Assembly: GCA_030532515.1 (NCBI GenBank)
Contig: JAUNKY010000005.1
Coordinates: 1-64,000 of the forward strand
DNA from: Actinomycetaceae bacterium
GTDB taxonomy: Bacteria; Actinomycetota; Actinomycetes; Actinomycetales; Actinomycetaceae
Length of the DNA stretch: 64,000 nt
Direction: 5' to 3'
The notes beneath the pieces were generated by a model. The model searched no databases. It saw only the letters and a list, made by a program, of their open reading frames with translations, and had not been told where the DNA came from. This document shows, piece by piece, positions 48,074 to 56,982 of the stretch. The position numbers and the translations under genes are program-made. Position 1 is the first letter of the stretch. Each line of letters opens with the position of its first letter.

Positions 48074-48607
48074 TTACAGCATCTCTATAGCTGTTACCAC
48101 CCATTGGTTTCGCCGAGCCTCTAGGCGGACACACACGGCTACTGTCTTCACTGCAGTGAGTACTGAGTGGGTAGTTTCCACTACTGAGGCTGAGACAATG
48201 CAGATGCGGGAGCTTAAAACCTTTGGCGGGAGACTGCGCGGAGGTTCTCCTTCTAAACGGCGGTTTAGCTCAACTCGTCTTTCCAAAGCGGTGAAGATTT
48301 CCGGAGCTACCCACCGCTGTAACTGGGATGCCGGGCGTTTGCCTAAGAGTACTTCAACTAAAGCGGCAGCTACTGCCCGCGACCACAGTTTTGGGTCGGG
48401 GAGGTAAGTTACCGTGCTTACGGCCGGGTTAGGAAACAGGTGTGGGGAAGGCTCTGGTGTGAAGCGGTTGGCAAAATCCCAAGAAATATCAAGAGCCTTC
48501 CAGAGGTTCTGCTTTTGCTGCGGGGGTGGCAGAATGTGGGCGGGGAAAGAATCGGCTGACAAAGAGTGCCTTGGAAAAGTGGGGCGCGTAGCAGTTGCGG
48601 TAGACAT
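48074..48607 (-). CDS. Rv3235-like protein
   Basis: A 177-residue protein of the Rv3235 family, found next to secA across actinobacteria, function unknown. The N-terminal 70 residues are Pro-rich and probably disordered. The C-terminal domain carries SRAVAAALVEVLLGKRPASQ, LQRWVAPEIFTALERRVELN and a beta-rich end (VKTVAVCVRLEARRNQWVVT). It lies 16 bases after the LysM gene on the same strand, so the two probably form an operon. Confidence 0.85.
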   Translation of the reverse strand: MSTATATRPTFPRHSLSADSFPAHILPPPQQKQNLWKALDISWDFANRFTPEPSPHLFPNPAVSTVTYLPDPKLWSRAVAAALVEVLLGKRPASQLQRWVAPEIFTALERRVELNRRLEGEPPRSLPPKVLSSRICIVSASVVETTHSVLTAVKTVAVCVRLEARRNQWVVTAIEML

Positions 48608-48623
48608 GATTAATCCTTTGAAA

Positions 48624-49394
48624 CTACTTTGGTTGTAAAACGGGGAGGGTGAGTACCTGCCCGGGGTAGATTAAGTTCGGGTTATCGCCAATCACTTCAC
48701 GATTAGCATCCCAGATGGTGTGCCAGTAGTTGTTGATGAGATACAGGTCTTCGGTTCCCAAATGCTGCTTTGCGATCGACCACAGGCAATCTCCGGGACT
48801 GACTTGCCAGGTAGAGGCAGGGGCAGAGGTAGTGGCAGGGGCAGAGGGCTCCGCGGTAGCGGTAGGGGAGGCTGCGGGTAAGACTTGGGTTGAGGGCGTA
48901 AACGTGTTGGTCACCGTGGGGGAAGTGTTTGCGCTGCCCCACCGTAGTTCTTCCGGATCGGCAGTAGTGGCTGAAGCTGCAGAGAAGGCAAGCGAAGATA
49001 CCAAGGTTGAAGTAATTAAGGCCTTTTGCAAATAGGCTTTTGCTCCGCCAGAGAGTATACGCAGCTCAGCAAGTTTGGCTAGGTTAACGGATTTGCCCTG
49101 CTGGTGTAACGCTAACGCAGTTGCGGCCACCAGGTGTGAAACGGTAACCCATAGGGAATAGAAGGAAAGTAGGGTAAAAATTCCCAGTAGTGGCAGTAAC
49201 AGGGCCGGTGAATCAGTGGAAACACTCAAAGAAACTGGCTGGTTTAGCCAAGCTTTAGAACTATCCCAAATCAGCGCTAATACCAACACGGCAAGGCAAC
49301 TAAGTAAAAGTGAACTGGTGAAAGCTTTAAAAGAGGCTAAAAGGACAGCGGTGTCCTGAGTACCCTCTTTAGGTAAGTTAAGTTTCTTTCCCAT
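48624..49394 (-). CDS. LysM domain membrane protein
   Basis: A 256-residue protein. Hydrophobic segments lie at about 27-45, 65-95 and 120-145. An extracytoplasmic Ala/Pro/Thr-rich linker (about 150-195) leads to a C-terminal LysM domain: VSPGDCLWSIAKQHLG, then NREVIGDNPNLIYPGQVLTLP. LysM binds peptidoglycan. The combination of a multi-helix N-terminus with one LysM is common beside actinobacterial secA/Rv3235 genes; function is otherwise unknown. It diverges from the gene at 49517. Confidence 0.85.
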   Translation of the reverse strand: MGKKLNLPKEGTQDTAVLLASFKAFTSSLLLSCLAVLVLALIWDSSKAWLNQPVSLSVSTDSPALLLPLLGIFTLLSFYSLWVTVSHLVAATALALHQQGKSVNLAKLAELRILSGGAKAYLQKALITSTLVSSLAFSAASATTADPEELRWGSANTSPTVTNTFTPSTQVLPAASPTATAEPSAPATTSAPASTWQVSPGDCLWSIAKQHLGTEDLYLINNYWHTIWDANREVIGDNPNLIYPGQVLTLPVLQPK

Positions 49395-49516
49395 GGCTAC
49401 GTTTCCTATCAGTTCTTATCAGTTCTTGCTGAATGATTAAACTATAGGTTGGTTACTTCTCTTAGTCAATAGCTAATCCCCTTGGAATTTTCAAAATAAT
49501 CCGGTTCAATCAAACT

Positions 49517-50041
49517 ATGGACCTCAAATACCTCATTGATCAGCTCGAAGCAGAGCTAATCGCCCAAACTCGTCAACAGCAGCTGGCAGATGCAGCCGAA
49601 CTAGCCGAAGGGGAAACTGCACGCATCACCCTAATGCAACGCCTCTGCGCCGCCCTCGGAAAAGAAATCACTATTTATCGACCCGGCGGGCAACCCCAGC
49701 AAGTCCTCCTGGAAGAAGCTGGGAACGGATGGATACTGGTGAAAAACGGGGTGGAAGCGGAACTGATTAACCTTAAGAACTGCCCTGTGATCGGCGGTCT
49801 AAAAGATGCGCGCATTCAGGTCTTAGAAGTCCAAAAACGCTCCCAAATCAACCAAATTATGCGGCGCATCGCCCGCGGGCGCCTGCGGGTGCTGGTCACT
49901 TTAGCAAACGGAACCTTCCAAACCGGCTACCTGGTAGGCGTCTATGCGGACCACTTTGACGTGCTAAATGAACAAAACCGCCACCAGCAACTCTCTGTTG
50001 CAAGTGACGGCTTATTCTCTTTGAAAACTCTGGGCGCTTAA
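49517..50041 (+). CDS. uncharacterised actinobacterial protein
   Basis: A 174-residue cytoplasmic protein I do not recognise by name. Residues 1-60 are an Ala/Glu-rich helix that may be a coiled coil (LIDQLEAELIAQTRQQQLAD). Two beta-rich segments follow: EITIYRPGGQPQQVLLEEAG and RLRVLVTLANGTFQTGYLVG, which look like a repeated small-barrel fold. The ATG has no Shine-Dalgarno site; TTCAAT six bases upstream and TTGGAA 17 bases before that suggest a leaderless start. Its stop overlaps the convergent HTH gene by four bases. Confidence 0.75.
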   Translation: MDLKYLIDQLEAELIAQTRQQQLADAAELAEGETARITLMQRLCAALGKEITIYRPGGQPQQVLLEEAGNGWILVKNGVEAELINLKNCPVIGGLKDARIQVLEVQKRSQINQIMRRIARGRLRVLVTLANGTFQTGYLVGVYADHFDVLNEQNRHQQLSVASDGLFSLKTLGA

Positions 50042-50250
50042 CGCAAATTTCCCGTATCGATCCGTTCGCGAGTCAGCTGGTACTGGCGCTGAATAAAAGC
50101 TTCTAACTCAGAAACCTCTACCCGCCAAGCTTGCTTGCCACCGATTTGAATAGCAGGAAGCTCTCCGGAAGTAACCAGAGAACGTGCGGCAGACATGCTG
50201 ATATTAAGAATCTCGGAAATATCCGTCAGAGTGTAAAAACGAGGTTTCAT
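50038..50250 (-). CDS. small HTH (excisionase/BldC-type) DNA-binding protein
   Basis: A 70-residue protein from the ATG at 50250; the open frame upstream to 50313 lacks a site. It is a MerR-like winged helix: FYTLTDISEILNISMSAARS, then LVTSGELPAIQIGGKQAWRV and SELEAFIQRQYQ. BldC, DNA-binding excisionases and similar regulators share this fold. No integrase is nearby, so a host regulator is more likely than a mobile-element excisionase. A leaderless promoter lies directly upstream. Confidence 0.8.
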   Translation of the reverse strand: MKPRFYTLTDISEILNISMSAARSLVTSGELPAIQIGGKQAWRVEVSELEAFIQRQYQLTRERIDTGNLR

Positions 50251-50256
50251 ACTGAT

Positions 50257-50285
50257 ATTATGCACTACATTTAAGTTCTTGTCAG
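50257..50285 (-). promoter_or_regulatory. leaderless promoter of the small HTH gene
   Basis: On the minus strand CTGACA (50280-50285) and CATAAT (50257-50262) are 17 bases apart, and the -10 box is six bases before the ATG at 50250. No Shine-Dalgarno site exists. Confidence 0.6.
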
Positions 50286-50344
50286 TTATCCACAATTTAT
50301 TCAAACTGCTCACACTTAACGAACCTTAGGTGCATCATGTTAGT

Positions 50345-50980
50345 ATGAGTTTCTTCGCTAAGACAAAAATAAAAGCCAATCAAGCTAAACGCCAGCGAGT
50401 ACTAACGGACCCAAAGTTCCTCACCGGTCTGGCGCTAATTCTGCTCTCTATCGTCCTGACCTCTGTAATCGTCGCCCGTGCGAAAGGCGGAGCCACCTAC
50501 TACGAAGTCACCGCAGACATTGCAGCCGGCCAAGAAATCTCAGCCAGCGAATTAAAAGCAGTTTCAGCACGCGTTGAATCTGACGCCTACCTACCTGCCG
50601 GAGAACTGCCCGAAAACCTGGTCGCAACCCGCTCTTTAAGTAAGGGAGAACTGCTTCCAAAAACTGCCGTAATCACCGAAAATAACCTGGGGCGGAGACA
50701 ACTGGTGATTAAAGTCAGTCCGGCAATCCCTTCAAGCGTCAAAGTAGGCAGCGAAGTTGAAGTCTGGGCAGTTCCCCAAAATCAACTCCACGATAAAGGA
50801 GCAAAAGAAGCGAAAGTCTTAACCAACGAAGCTCTGATAGTCGCCCTGCCACAAGAACAAAGCCGGCTCTTAAATGACCGCACGCAAGCCGTTGAAATCT
50901 CCGTACCCGCAGCCCAGCTGGCAGTGCTGCTAGAATCCGCAAACAGCGACTACCAGCTGGTAATCGTGCCGAAAGGCTGA
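50345..50980 (+). CDS. SAF domain membrane protein (CpaB/RcpC-like)
   Basis: A 211-residue protein from the ATG at 50345. A basic N-terminus is followed by one helix (about 30-50) and a SAF domain: YEVTADIAAGQEISASELKA, then LPENLVATRSLSKGELLPKT. The domain occurs in CpaB/RcpC, the periplasmic Flp-pilus assembly factor. The next gene is a CpaE-like ATPase. No TadA, TadB or pilin gene is in the window, so a pilus role is inference. CATCAT six bases before the ATG, with no Shine-Dalgarno site, fits a leaderless start. Confidence 0.8.
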   Translation: MSFFAKTKIKANQAKRQRVLTDPKFLTGLALILLSIVLTSVIVARAKGGATYYEVTADIAAGQEISASELKAVSARVESDAYLPAGELPENLVATRSLSKGELLPKTAVITENNLGRRQLVIKVSPAIPSSVKVGSEVEVWAVPQNQLHDKGAKEAKVLTNEALIVALPQEQSRLLNDRTQAVEISVPAAQLAVLLESANSDYQLVIVPKG

Positions 50981-50982
50981 CA

Positions 50983-52191
50983 ATGCAAGTAGAAAACGTT
51001 GTTGTCTGGCTACGCCAACCCTATGAAGCTGAAGTCGTTCGGGAACTGAATAAACATGCCGCGAAGTTCCACGTCATCCGCCGCTGCGCTGACGCAGCTG
51101 ACGCACGCGCTAGTTTGCAAGCAGGACTGAGCCGAATCCTGATTGCCGACGCCGATGCCACTGGATTAGACGCCACCTTCTTAGACGATATGAGCGCTCT
51201 GGGTGTCTTCACTTTGCTACTGGTAGCAGATGCTTTAGAAAACCCGACACTGGGAGAATCAGCCCGCTGCGAATACGGCGACCCCCAGGACGTGATCCAA
51301 ACCCTCACTCTGGGCGTGAAACAACACCTTTTCGGTCTTCCCACTGAACTACCTGAACTGGAGACCACTGCCGAAACTGATTTCGACGGAAAAACGATTG
51401 CTTTTTGGGGAACCCACGGCGCGCCCGGCCGCTCAACTTTAGCCCTTAACTTCGCCTACCAATTAAGCCAAACCGCTCAACCAGTCACCCTGCTGGACTT
51501 AGACCTGCAAGCCCCTTCTTTACTACAAATGACGGGGGAAGAACCGGGTGGGCCGGGCTTATCCGCCGCCCTGGGACTGCGCAACCGCGGTGAATTGGAC
51601 CGCCAAACCCTTCAGGAAATCACCTATGAACTGGATCCTAACCTGCACCTCTTAGCGGGACTTACTCGCGCCGATAAATGGCGACAAGTAAGTGCGGAAG
51701 GACTTGGTGACCTGCTGGAACTATGCGCCCGCCAATCCCATTTAGTCTTAGACTTGGGCGCTGGTTTAGGAGAAGCTGATCCTTCACAACTTACTTTTGT
51801 GCCGTCTAGAGAAGACATTAACCAGATGCTTTTAAGCACCGCAGACATTGTAATTGTGGTAGCGAAAGCCGATGCGATTGGACTGACCCGCCTGGGACAC
51901 GTTTTAGATGACGCGAAAGAAAACGGCATCGAAGTTGATTTATTGCTTATCAACCGCGCCGAAACAAGCCAAAAAGGTCGGCGCCTAAAACATTCACTGA
52001 ACCGCGTGCTGAATACTATCGCCCCAAACTTGCCCTATATTGTCATCGAAGAATCACCGGAGATTGCTGACGCGCTGCTTGCAGCTACGCCAGTCGCGAA
52101 ACTAGCTGCCCAAGCTGAAGTAGTGGCTGCCCTGGAAACGGTTTTGAAACACCTGCAGAATACGAAGTTAGCTTCCCACATGGCACAATAA
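50983..52191 (+). CDS. MinD/ParA-superfamily ATPase (CpaE-like)
   Basis: A 402-residue protein. Residues 1-130 look like a degenerate receiver-type domain. The ATPase domain has the deviant Walker A GTHGAPGRSTLALN near residue 141, VTLLDLDLQAPSL (A' motif) near 170, LVLDLGAGLGEAD near 252 and VIVVAKADAIGL near 290. The A-loop has Arg where the signature lysine pair usually lies (K-G-G-x-G-K-[ST] becomes T-H-G-A-P-G-R-S-T), so ATP hydrolysis may be altered. It begins two bases after the SAF gene and is probably co-translated. Confidence 0.82.
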   Translation: MQVENVVVWLRQPYEAEVVRELNKHAAKFHVIRRCADAADARASLQAGLSRILIADADATGLDATFLDDMSALGVFTLLLVADALENPTLGESARCEYGDPQDVIQTLTLGVKQHLFGLPTELPELETTAETDFDGKTIAFWGTHGAPGRSTLALNFAYQLSQTAQPVTLLDLDLQAPSLLQMTGEEPGGPGLSAALGLRNRGELDRQTLQEITYELDPNLHLLAGLTRADKWRQVSAEGLGDLLELCARQSHLVLDLGAGLGEADPSQLTFVPSREDINQMLLSTADIVIVVAKADAIGLTRLGHVLDDAKENGIEVDLLLINRAETSQKGRRLKHSLNRVLNTIAPNLPYIVIEESPEIADALLAATPVAKLAAQAEVVAALETVLKHLQNTKLASHMAQ

Positions 52192-52195
52192 AAGT

Positions 52196-52645
52196 ATGCG
52201 AGTTTTTATTCCAGCCACATTGTTAGACTTGGCAGCTGATACCCTGCCCACCGTTGAACCCGTTGTGCCGCAGTTGGTTCACAGTGGACCTGATGCTGCA
52301 GAAGTCGCTGACTATGAGGCTACCGAGGACGCCTCGCTAATCTCTTTAGAAATGCTACGCGACAATCCCCTAGCGCCTGCCCGTCGAGTAGTTATTGCCG
52401 TAGAAGTAAAAGATACTGCGGAAGTTGCTAAAGGCTTGCCTTGGAAAAAAGTCGCGGCCTTTTTAGTAGACGGTCCGGAAGCCACCGAATGGGTCCAGGC
52501 TGCCTGCGCGGCCACCACCCAAGACGAAGCAGACGACGCCGTAGCGGAGCTTCTAGAGTGCGCTTTGGAATGGTACGCTCCTGAAGAACTGAAACTTCTG
52601 CGGAAACTAACAGCGGACTTAACGGACGCGTTACCAGAAGCATAA
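52196..52645 (+). CDS. DUF6912-like protein
   Basis: A 149-residue acidic protein starting MRVFIPATLLDLAADT, a beginning typical of the DUF6912 group in actinobacteria. It has RRVVIAVEVKDTA in the centre and a helical ALEWYAPEELKLLRKLTAD near the end. Function is unknown. CACAAT lies six bases before the ATG and there is no Shine-Dalgarno site. It follows the CpaE-like gene by four bases but may have its own leaderless transcript. Confidence 0.7.
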   Translation: MRVFIPATLLDLAADTLPTVEPVVPQLVHSGPDAAEVADYEATEDASLISLEMLRDNPLAPARRVVIAVEVKDTAEVAKGLPWKKVAAFLVDGPEATEWVQAACAATTQDEADDAVAELLECALEWYAPEELKLLRKLTADLTDALPEA

Positions 52646-52678
52646 TAGCTTTACGATTAGGGGTCACAAGGCCGTTAA

Positions 52679-55600
52679 TTAGCTGTAAATCCGCAGTTTT
52701 GAGCCGCCGGCAGGATTAGGAACCACTTCAATCCCATCACTAATGCGTCGGCGCAACTCTTCCACATGCGAAACGATCCCCACAGTTCTTCCCGAGTGGT
52801 TAATCTGCTTAATTCCTTCTAAGACTTTATCTAAAGTTTCTGGATCTAATGAGCCAAAACCTTCGTCAATAAGCATCGACTTAAAGTCAATGCCGCCTGC
52901 TTCGGCGGAAACAACTTCTGCTAAGCCCAACGCTAAAGCTAACGAAACATAGAAGGTTTCGCCGCCTGAGAGGGTTTTACTGGGGCGCTGCCTTTCTGTT
53001 TCATTATCAAAAACGCTAATGCCTAAACCTCCGTGCTGGGCTGAAGAATTCCCATCTTCATCTACCCGCAACAGTTTGAAACGGTCATTAGAAAAGCGGG
53101 CAATAAAAGGATTCGCAGCGGCAATTACTGCTTCGAAACGTTCAATTAATACCCATGTTGAAAGCGGGATCGCAGTGCCAGTAGCCGTTTTCGCGCCTAA
53201 GGCTAGCTCTGCTAAACGCAGCAAATAGCCACTGGTGGTTTCTTGGGTGGTAATTTGCTCTAACTGGGTTTGCAACTGGGCAAATAGCTTTTGCTGAGAA
53301 GCTAACAGGGTAGTTGAGCGGATAGCCTGGGCTTGGGCTTCTTCGAAACGCTTTTGTAAAACTCCGACAATAGCTTTCAACCCATTAACATTGGGCAATT
53401 CTCCAATAGCTTCAGCTTGGGGAGCCAGCTGAGTGTAAGTTTCCACTACCTGGGCTAACTGAGCGCGGTAGGTAGCTAACTCTTGCAAAGCAGTTTCTAA
53501 AGAAGGCACGGCTTCTAAAGCTTCCCGAGCTTCATCAATATTAGTGAAACTGCTGTCATCTAGCAGCTTTTCAAAAGACTCTGCCGCATTAATAGCTAAT
53601 TGGGTTAAAGAGGTCAGAGCGGAAAGTTCGGTTAGCAGTTGCTTTTGGATAGCTAATGCTTGCTCCAACTCAGAGACTTCTACCGCAAGCTGCGTGCTAT
53701 CAAATACTAGGTCTTCAGATACAGACTCTGCCTGCAGGCTTTGGTGAAGCTGAGCCACCTCAGTGTCTAAAAGCGCCACCAGCTTACCAATTTCTTCACC
53801 GCGGACTTCAGCGGTTAGCTTATTCTTTTCTATCTCAGCTAATTCATCTTTAGCTGCTTTCAGTATTTGTTCTAATGCGGTCGCCTCAGTTAACTTAGCA
53901 TCAAGTTGTTGCAGGTGCCCCTGCGCACTTTCAAGTAACTCTTCTAAATGCCGAGTATGCGAACCAGCTAAAGCATTCAGCTTGGTAATTTCTGCAGTAA
54001 TTTCACCTTGCTGCGACTGTTTTAGCTCTAAAGCTACACGTTTATCAGTAACTATTTGGGCACAAGCAGCCAGCGTTGCAGCCGGATCAACTTCACTTAC
54101 TTCGCTGCTGGTTTCAGCTATTTCACGGTTGCTTTCAGTTACTGCGCTGTCGTCTACCTTTTCTTCAAGCGAGGATGCCACTGCAGACACGCCCGCAACG
54201 GTATGAGCTGGTGCCGGATGGGTTTGGCTCCCGCAGACCAGGCAAGCCTCGCCGGGTTGAAGTAGCGCAGCTAACTGCCTAGCTGCATCAGCTTGCCAGA
54301 CCTCCCATGCGCGCTCATAATCGCGTACCGCCTGCATATAGTCGCGTTTGCGTATGCCAATTTCTTCCGCGCAAGCAACTAGCTCAACCCGTTTTTGATC
54401 GCCCTGGCGGCTGTGCTCTAAACGCTCTTGTAACCGGGTTACTTCTGCCTGGGCAGCAGGTTTTTCTAAGTCAGCTTCTTTAAGCTGACGAATCTGCTCG
54501 GCCAGGATGTCTAAGGGCTTTTCAGCTTCTGACAGCCGGGACTGATAGTGTTTCACGCTGGCTTGTAAGTTAGCTTGCGCAGTTTTTTGCTCAGCAAGCA
54601 GGCTTTCTTTTTGCTCCAACAACTGCAGCTGCCGCAACTGAGTTTCTTTTACTTTCAACAGCTCAGTTAGCGTAGCCTCTTTAGCTTGGGCAGTTGCAAA
54701 CCCATCGGAAATTGAAGTATCAAAACCAAACTGTTGAGCTAACGTAGCTTCCTTCTCAGTAATCTCTACCTGTAGCTCTTCCCAACGCCCGTGAGCAGCA
54801 ACAACTTCTTTAGCACCCTGCGCCAAACGTACCTGTTGGTCTAAATCCGCAAAGTGGTCGGCCTGCGCCATTAGACTTTCTTGCTGCGCTTTAATATCCG
54901 AAAATTCAGCGTGAATCTGCTGGAATTTGAGAGTTTCTTTAAGCAGGAAACTAGCTTCCAAAGCATCAGCTTTCGCCGCCCCAGCAGCCTGCTCGCAGCG
55001 GTCAGCCCACTGCATATCCGCAGTCAATTTTTCACTGGCTGCCTCTAAAAGCTGTTCAACCGGTAACTGGGCAGTATCCTCTCCGACGATACTGCCACTT
55101 AAAAAACGCGCCTGAGAAACTAAAGCTTCATACTGAGCTTTAGCAGCCTTAGATTTTTCCTTTAAAGCTTCAGTGAAACGATCGAACTGATGCGTCTTAA
55201 AAATCTGCTGCAGAAGCTGCTTGCGACTATCTGGGGTGGCTCGCACAAACTCTGCGAACTTTCCTTGAGGAAGCACCACTGTTTGTAAAAACTGGCTATG
55301 TTGAATCCCCAGAATCTCAGGAATCAACGCATTAACTTCTGCCGGTTTAGCTCCCAGCGGTTCACGCCCCACAATCTGGTCATCAACCAACTGTACTTTT
55401 TCTAAAACCGCCGTACCGGCAGTAGCATTCTTATTCCCCGCCTTCACATACCGCGGAGAACGACGCACCAAATACGCCCCCGCAGGGACTTCAAACAACA
55501 GCTCCGCATAGCTGGCGGTTTGGCTATCAGCAAAGTTAGAACGCAAACGCTGCGTAGAAGAAGTATCCTTCAGCGGGCTTTCCCCATAAAGAGCAAAGAG

Positions 55601-55744
55601 CACCGCATCAATAATCGAAGACTTTCCCGAACCGGTAGCCCCCCGCAACAAAAATAAACCGGCAGCTTCAAAATCGGCGAAACGAATGCACTGTTCCCCA
55701 GCGAATGGACCTAAAGCAGCAAACTTTAACTCGATTAGTCGCAT
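52679..55744 (-). CDS. sbcC: exonuclease subunit SbcC
   Basis: A 1021-residue SMC-like ATPase of the SbcCD nuclease, which cuts DNA hairpins and protein-blocked ends. Walker A is GATGSGKSSIIDAVLFALYG near residue 36; two long coiled-coil arms flank the zinc hook CLVC near residue 503. The signature LSGGETFYVSLALALGLAEV and Walker B MLIDEGFGSLD are at the C-terminus. The arms have a composition rich in Ala, Gln and Glu. It overlaps sbcD by ten bases. Confidence 0.95.
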   Translation of the reverse strand: MRLIELKFAALGPFAGEQCIRFADFEAAGLFLLRGATGSGKSSIIDAVLFALYGESPLKDTSSTQRLRSNFADSQTASYAELLFEVPAGAYLVRRSPRYVKAGNKNATAGTAVLEKVQLVDDQIVGREPLGAKPAEVNALIPEILGIQHSQFLQTVVLPQGKFAEFVRATPDSRKQLLQQIFKTHQFDRFTEALKEKSKAAKAQYEALVSQARFLSGSIVGEDTAQLPVEQLLEAASEKLTADMQWADRCEQAAGAAKADALEASFLLKETLKFQQIHAEFSDIKAQQESLMAQADHFADLDQQVRLAQGAKEVVAAHGRWEELQVEITEKEATLAQQFGFDTSISDGFATAQAKEATLTELLKVKETQLRQLQLLEQKESLLAEQKTAQANLQASVKHYQSRLSEAEKPLDILAEQIRQLKEADLEKPAAQAEVTRLQERLEHSRQGDQKRVELVACAEEIGIRKRDYMQAVRDYERAWEVWQADAARQLAALLQPGEACLVCGSQTHPAPAHTVAGVSAVASSLEEKVDDSAVTESNREIAETSSEVSEVDPAATLAACAQIVTDKRVALELKQSQQGEITAEITKLNALAGSHTRHLEELLESAQGHLQQLDAKLTEATALEQILKAAKDELAEIEKNKLTAEVRGEEIGKLVALLDTEVAQLHQSLQAESVSEDLVFDSTQLAVEVSELEQALAIQKQLLTELSALTSLTQLAINAAESFEKLLDDSSFTNIDEAREALEAVPSLETALQELATYRAQLAQVVETYTQLAPQAEAIGELPNVNGLKAIVGVLQKRFEEAQAQAIRSTTLLASQQKLFAQLQTQLEQITTQETTSGYLLRLAELALGAKTATGTAIPLSTWVLIERFEAVIAAANPFIARFSNDRFKLLRVDEDGNSSAQHGGLGISVFDNETERQRPSKTLSGGETFYVSLALALGLAEVVSAEAGGIDFKSMLIDEGFGSLDPETLDKVLEGIKQINHSGRTVGIVSHVEELRRRISDGIEVVPNPAGGSKLRIYS

Positions 55745-56925
55745 AGTGCCTTCTCCTGCATCCGTAAGTTTTCCCAGATCTCTTCAATCACAGCAGATTC
55801 AGCTTCCGTAAGCTCGCGACCTAACGCCACGGCAAAGAACTGTTCACAGACTTCCCCCGGACTGGTTTGCGCTGTAACTACAGTAGCTTCCGTATCAAAC
55901 TTGCCCGCCCCCACGTGGCGAATCTGCATGACAGTTGGCAACAGCTGCTTTACTTTAGCAAACAGATTCTGAGGGCGGAAAACATCAGTAATTTCTACCG
56001 CATAGAAGGTTTTTTCGCTCTCATCCACAGTTACAGCCAGCTCAGCTAACTGCTCCAAAGTGCCTTTAAAAGTAGCCAGCTTATAAGGCTGCGGAACCGC
56101 AATCTCAGATACGGCAACCTGCTGGTTAGAAACCTCTAAACGGGTAATAGACTTTTTATCGCCGCCCTCGGAAAAAGAAAAGGGAAGTGGCGAACCCGCA
56201 TAACGCACGCGGTAATCTTGCGGATCTCCCTGTGGCGGAACCAGCGTTTGGGGGCGGTGCAAATGCCCGCACGCCACATATTTCACCTGCCCAGCGGGGT
56301 CTTGGAAAGTATCAACCGCAATACTTTGCACGCCGCCAACTGAAATATCACGCTCTGACTCGGACGTAGCTGAACCCGCCACAAACGGATGAGCCACCAC
56401 TAAACCAATCCCCATCCGCTGCTGTAAATCCGCGAAAATCCGCTGCGCTGCCGCCGAATTAACCGCCTGATGAGAACGCGCCGTGGGCTCATCCGTCTGC
56501 GGATCGGCAAAGTGGTAGCGTGCTAAATCTGGTTCCAAATAGGGAAGTGGGTAAATGTTGACAGTATCTAAACCAGCCCCTAAAACTACCGGCGTTCCCA
56601 CCTGCGCATACTGCGCGTAAACAACCACGTTCTCAGCATATAAACTGGTGCCGTACCCCAGTCGCGCCGCCGAATCGTGATTGCCCGGAATCAAAATAAC
56701 CTTAGTTAACGCCGCTAACTGCGCCAGCGTCTGATCCATTAAAGCTAAAGCCGTCACCGGCGCGATTGAGCGGTCGAAGATATCTCCGGCAATTACCACT
56801 GCTTCGGGAGCTTCAACCCGCACCAAATCAACGAAGAAACGCAGGAAATCCGCTTGAAATTCCTCTAGCGAAACCCCGTGCAGCACTCTCCCCAGATGCC
56901 AATCAGCCGTATGTAAAATCTTCAT
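55735..56925 (-). CDS. sbcD: exonuclease subunit SbcD
   Basis: A 396-residue Mre11-type metallophosphoesterase and partner of SbcC. Metal-binding motifs in order: HTADWHLGRV near residue 5, VIAGDIFDRS, LIPGNHDSAARLG, VAHPFV, and ACGHLHRPQ near residue 223. The C-terminal capping domain follows. It is the first gene of the sbcDC pair. Confidence 0.95.
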   Translation of the reverse strand: MKILHTADWHLGRVLHGVSLEEFQADFLRFFVDLVRVEAPEAVVIAGDIFDRSIAPVTALALMDQTLAQLAALTKVILIPGNHDSAARLGYGTSLYAENVVVYAQYAQVGTPVVLGAGLDTVNIYPLPYLEPDLARYHFADPQTDEPTARSHQAVNSAAAQRIFADLQQRMGIGLVVAHPFVAGSATSESERDISVGGVQSIAVDTFQDPAGQVKYVACGHLHRPQTLVPPQGDPQDYRVRYAGSPLPFSFSEGGDKKSITRLEVSNQQVAVSEIAVPQPYKLATFKGTLEQLAELAVTVDESEKTFYAVEITDVFRPQNLFAKVKQLLPTVMQIRHVGAGKFDTEATVVTAQTSPGEVCEQFFAVALGRELTEAESAVIEEIWENLRMQEKALCD

Positions 56926-56982
56926 ACTAATACTCTAAAACTCCCCGGTGACATGAAAAATTCGCTTAGCCGTCTGGCTGCG

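Noticed and set aside
49407..49426. Two tandem TATCAGTTCT units before the LysM gene
   Set aside because: Only two 10-bp copies; a similar single copy near 58040 is explained by chance. No support as an operator.
50038..50250. Small HTH protein as excisionase of a mobile element
   Set aside because: No integrase, attachment repeats or phage genes nearby; flanks are conserved chromosomal genes.
50286..50294. TTATCCACA as a DnaA box or replication origin
   Set aside because: Single consensus box; no cluster, no dnaA, dnaN or gyrB nearby.
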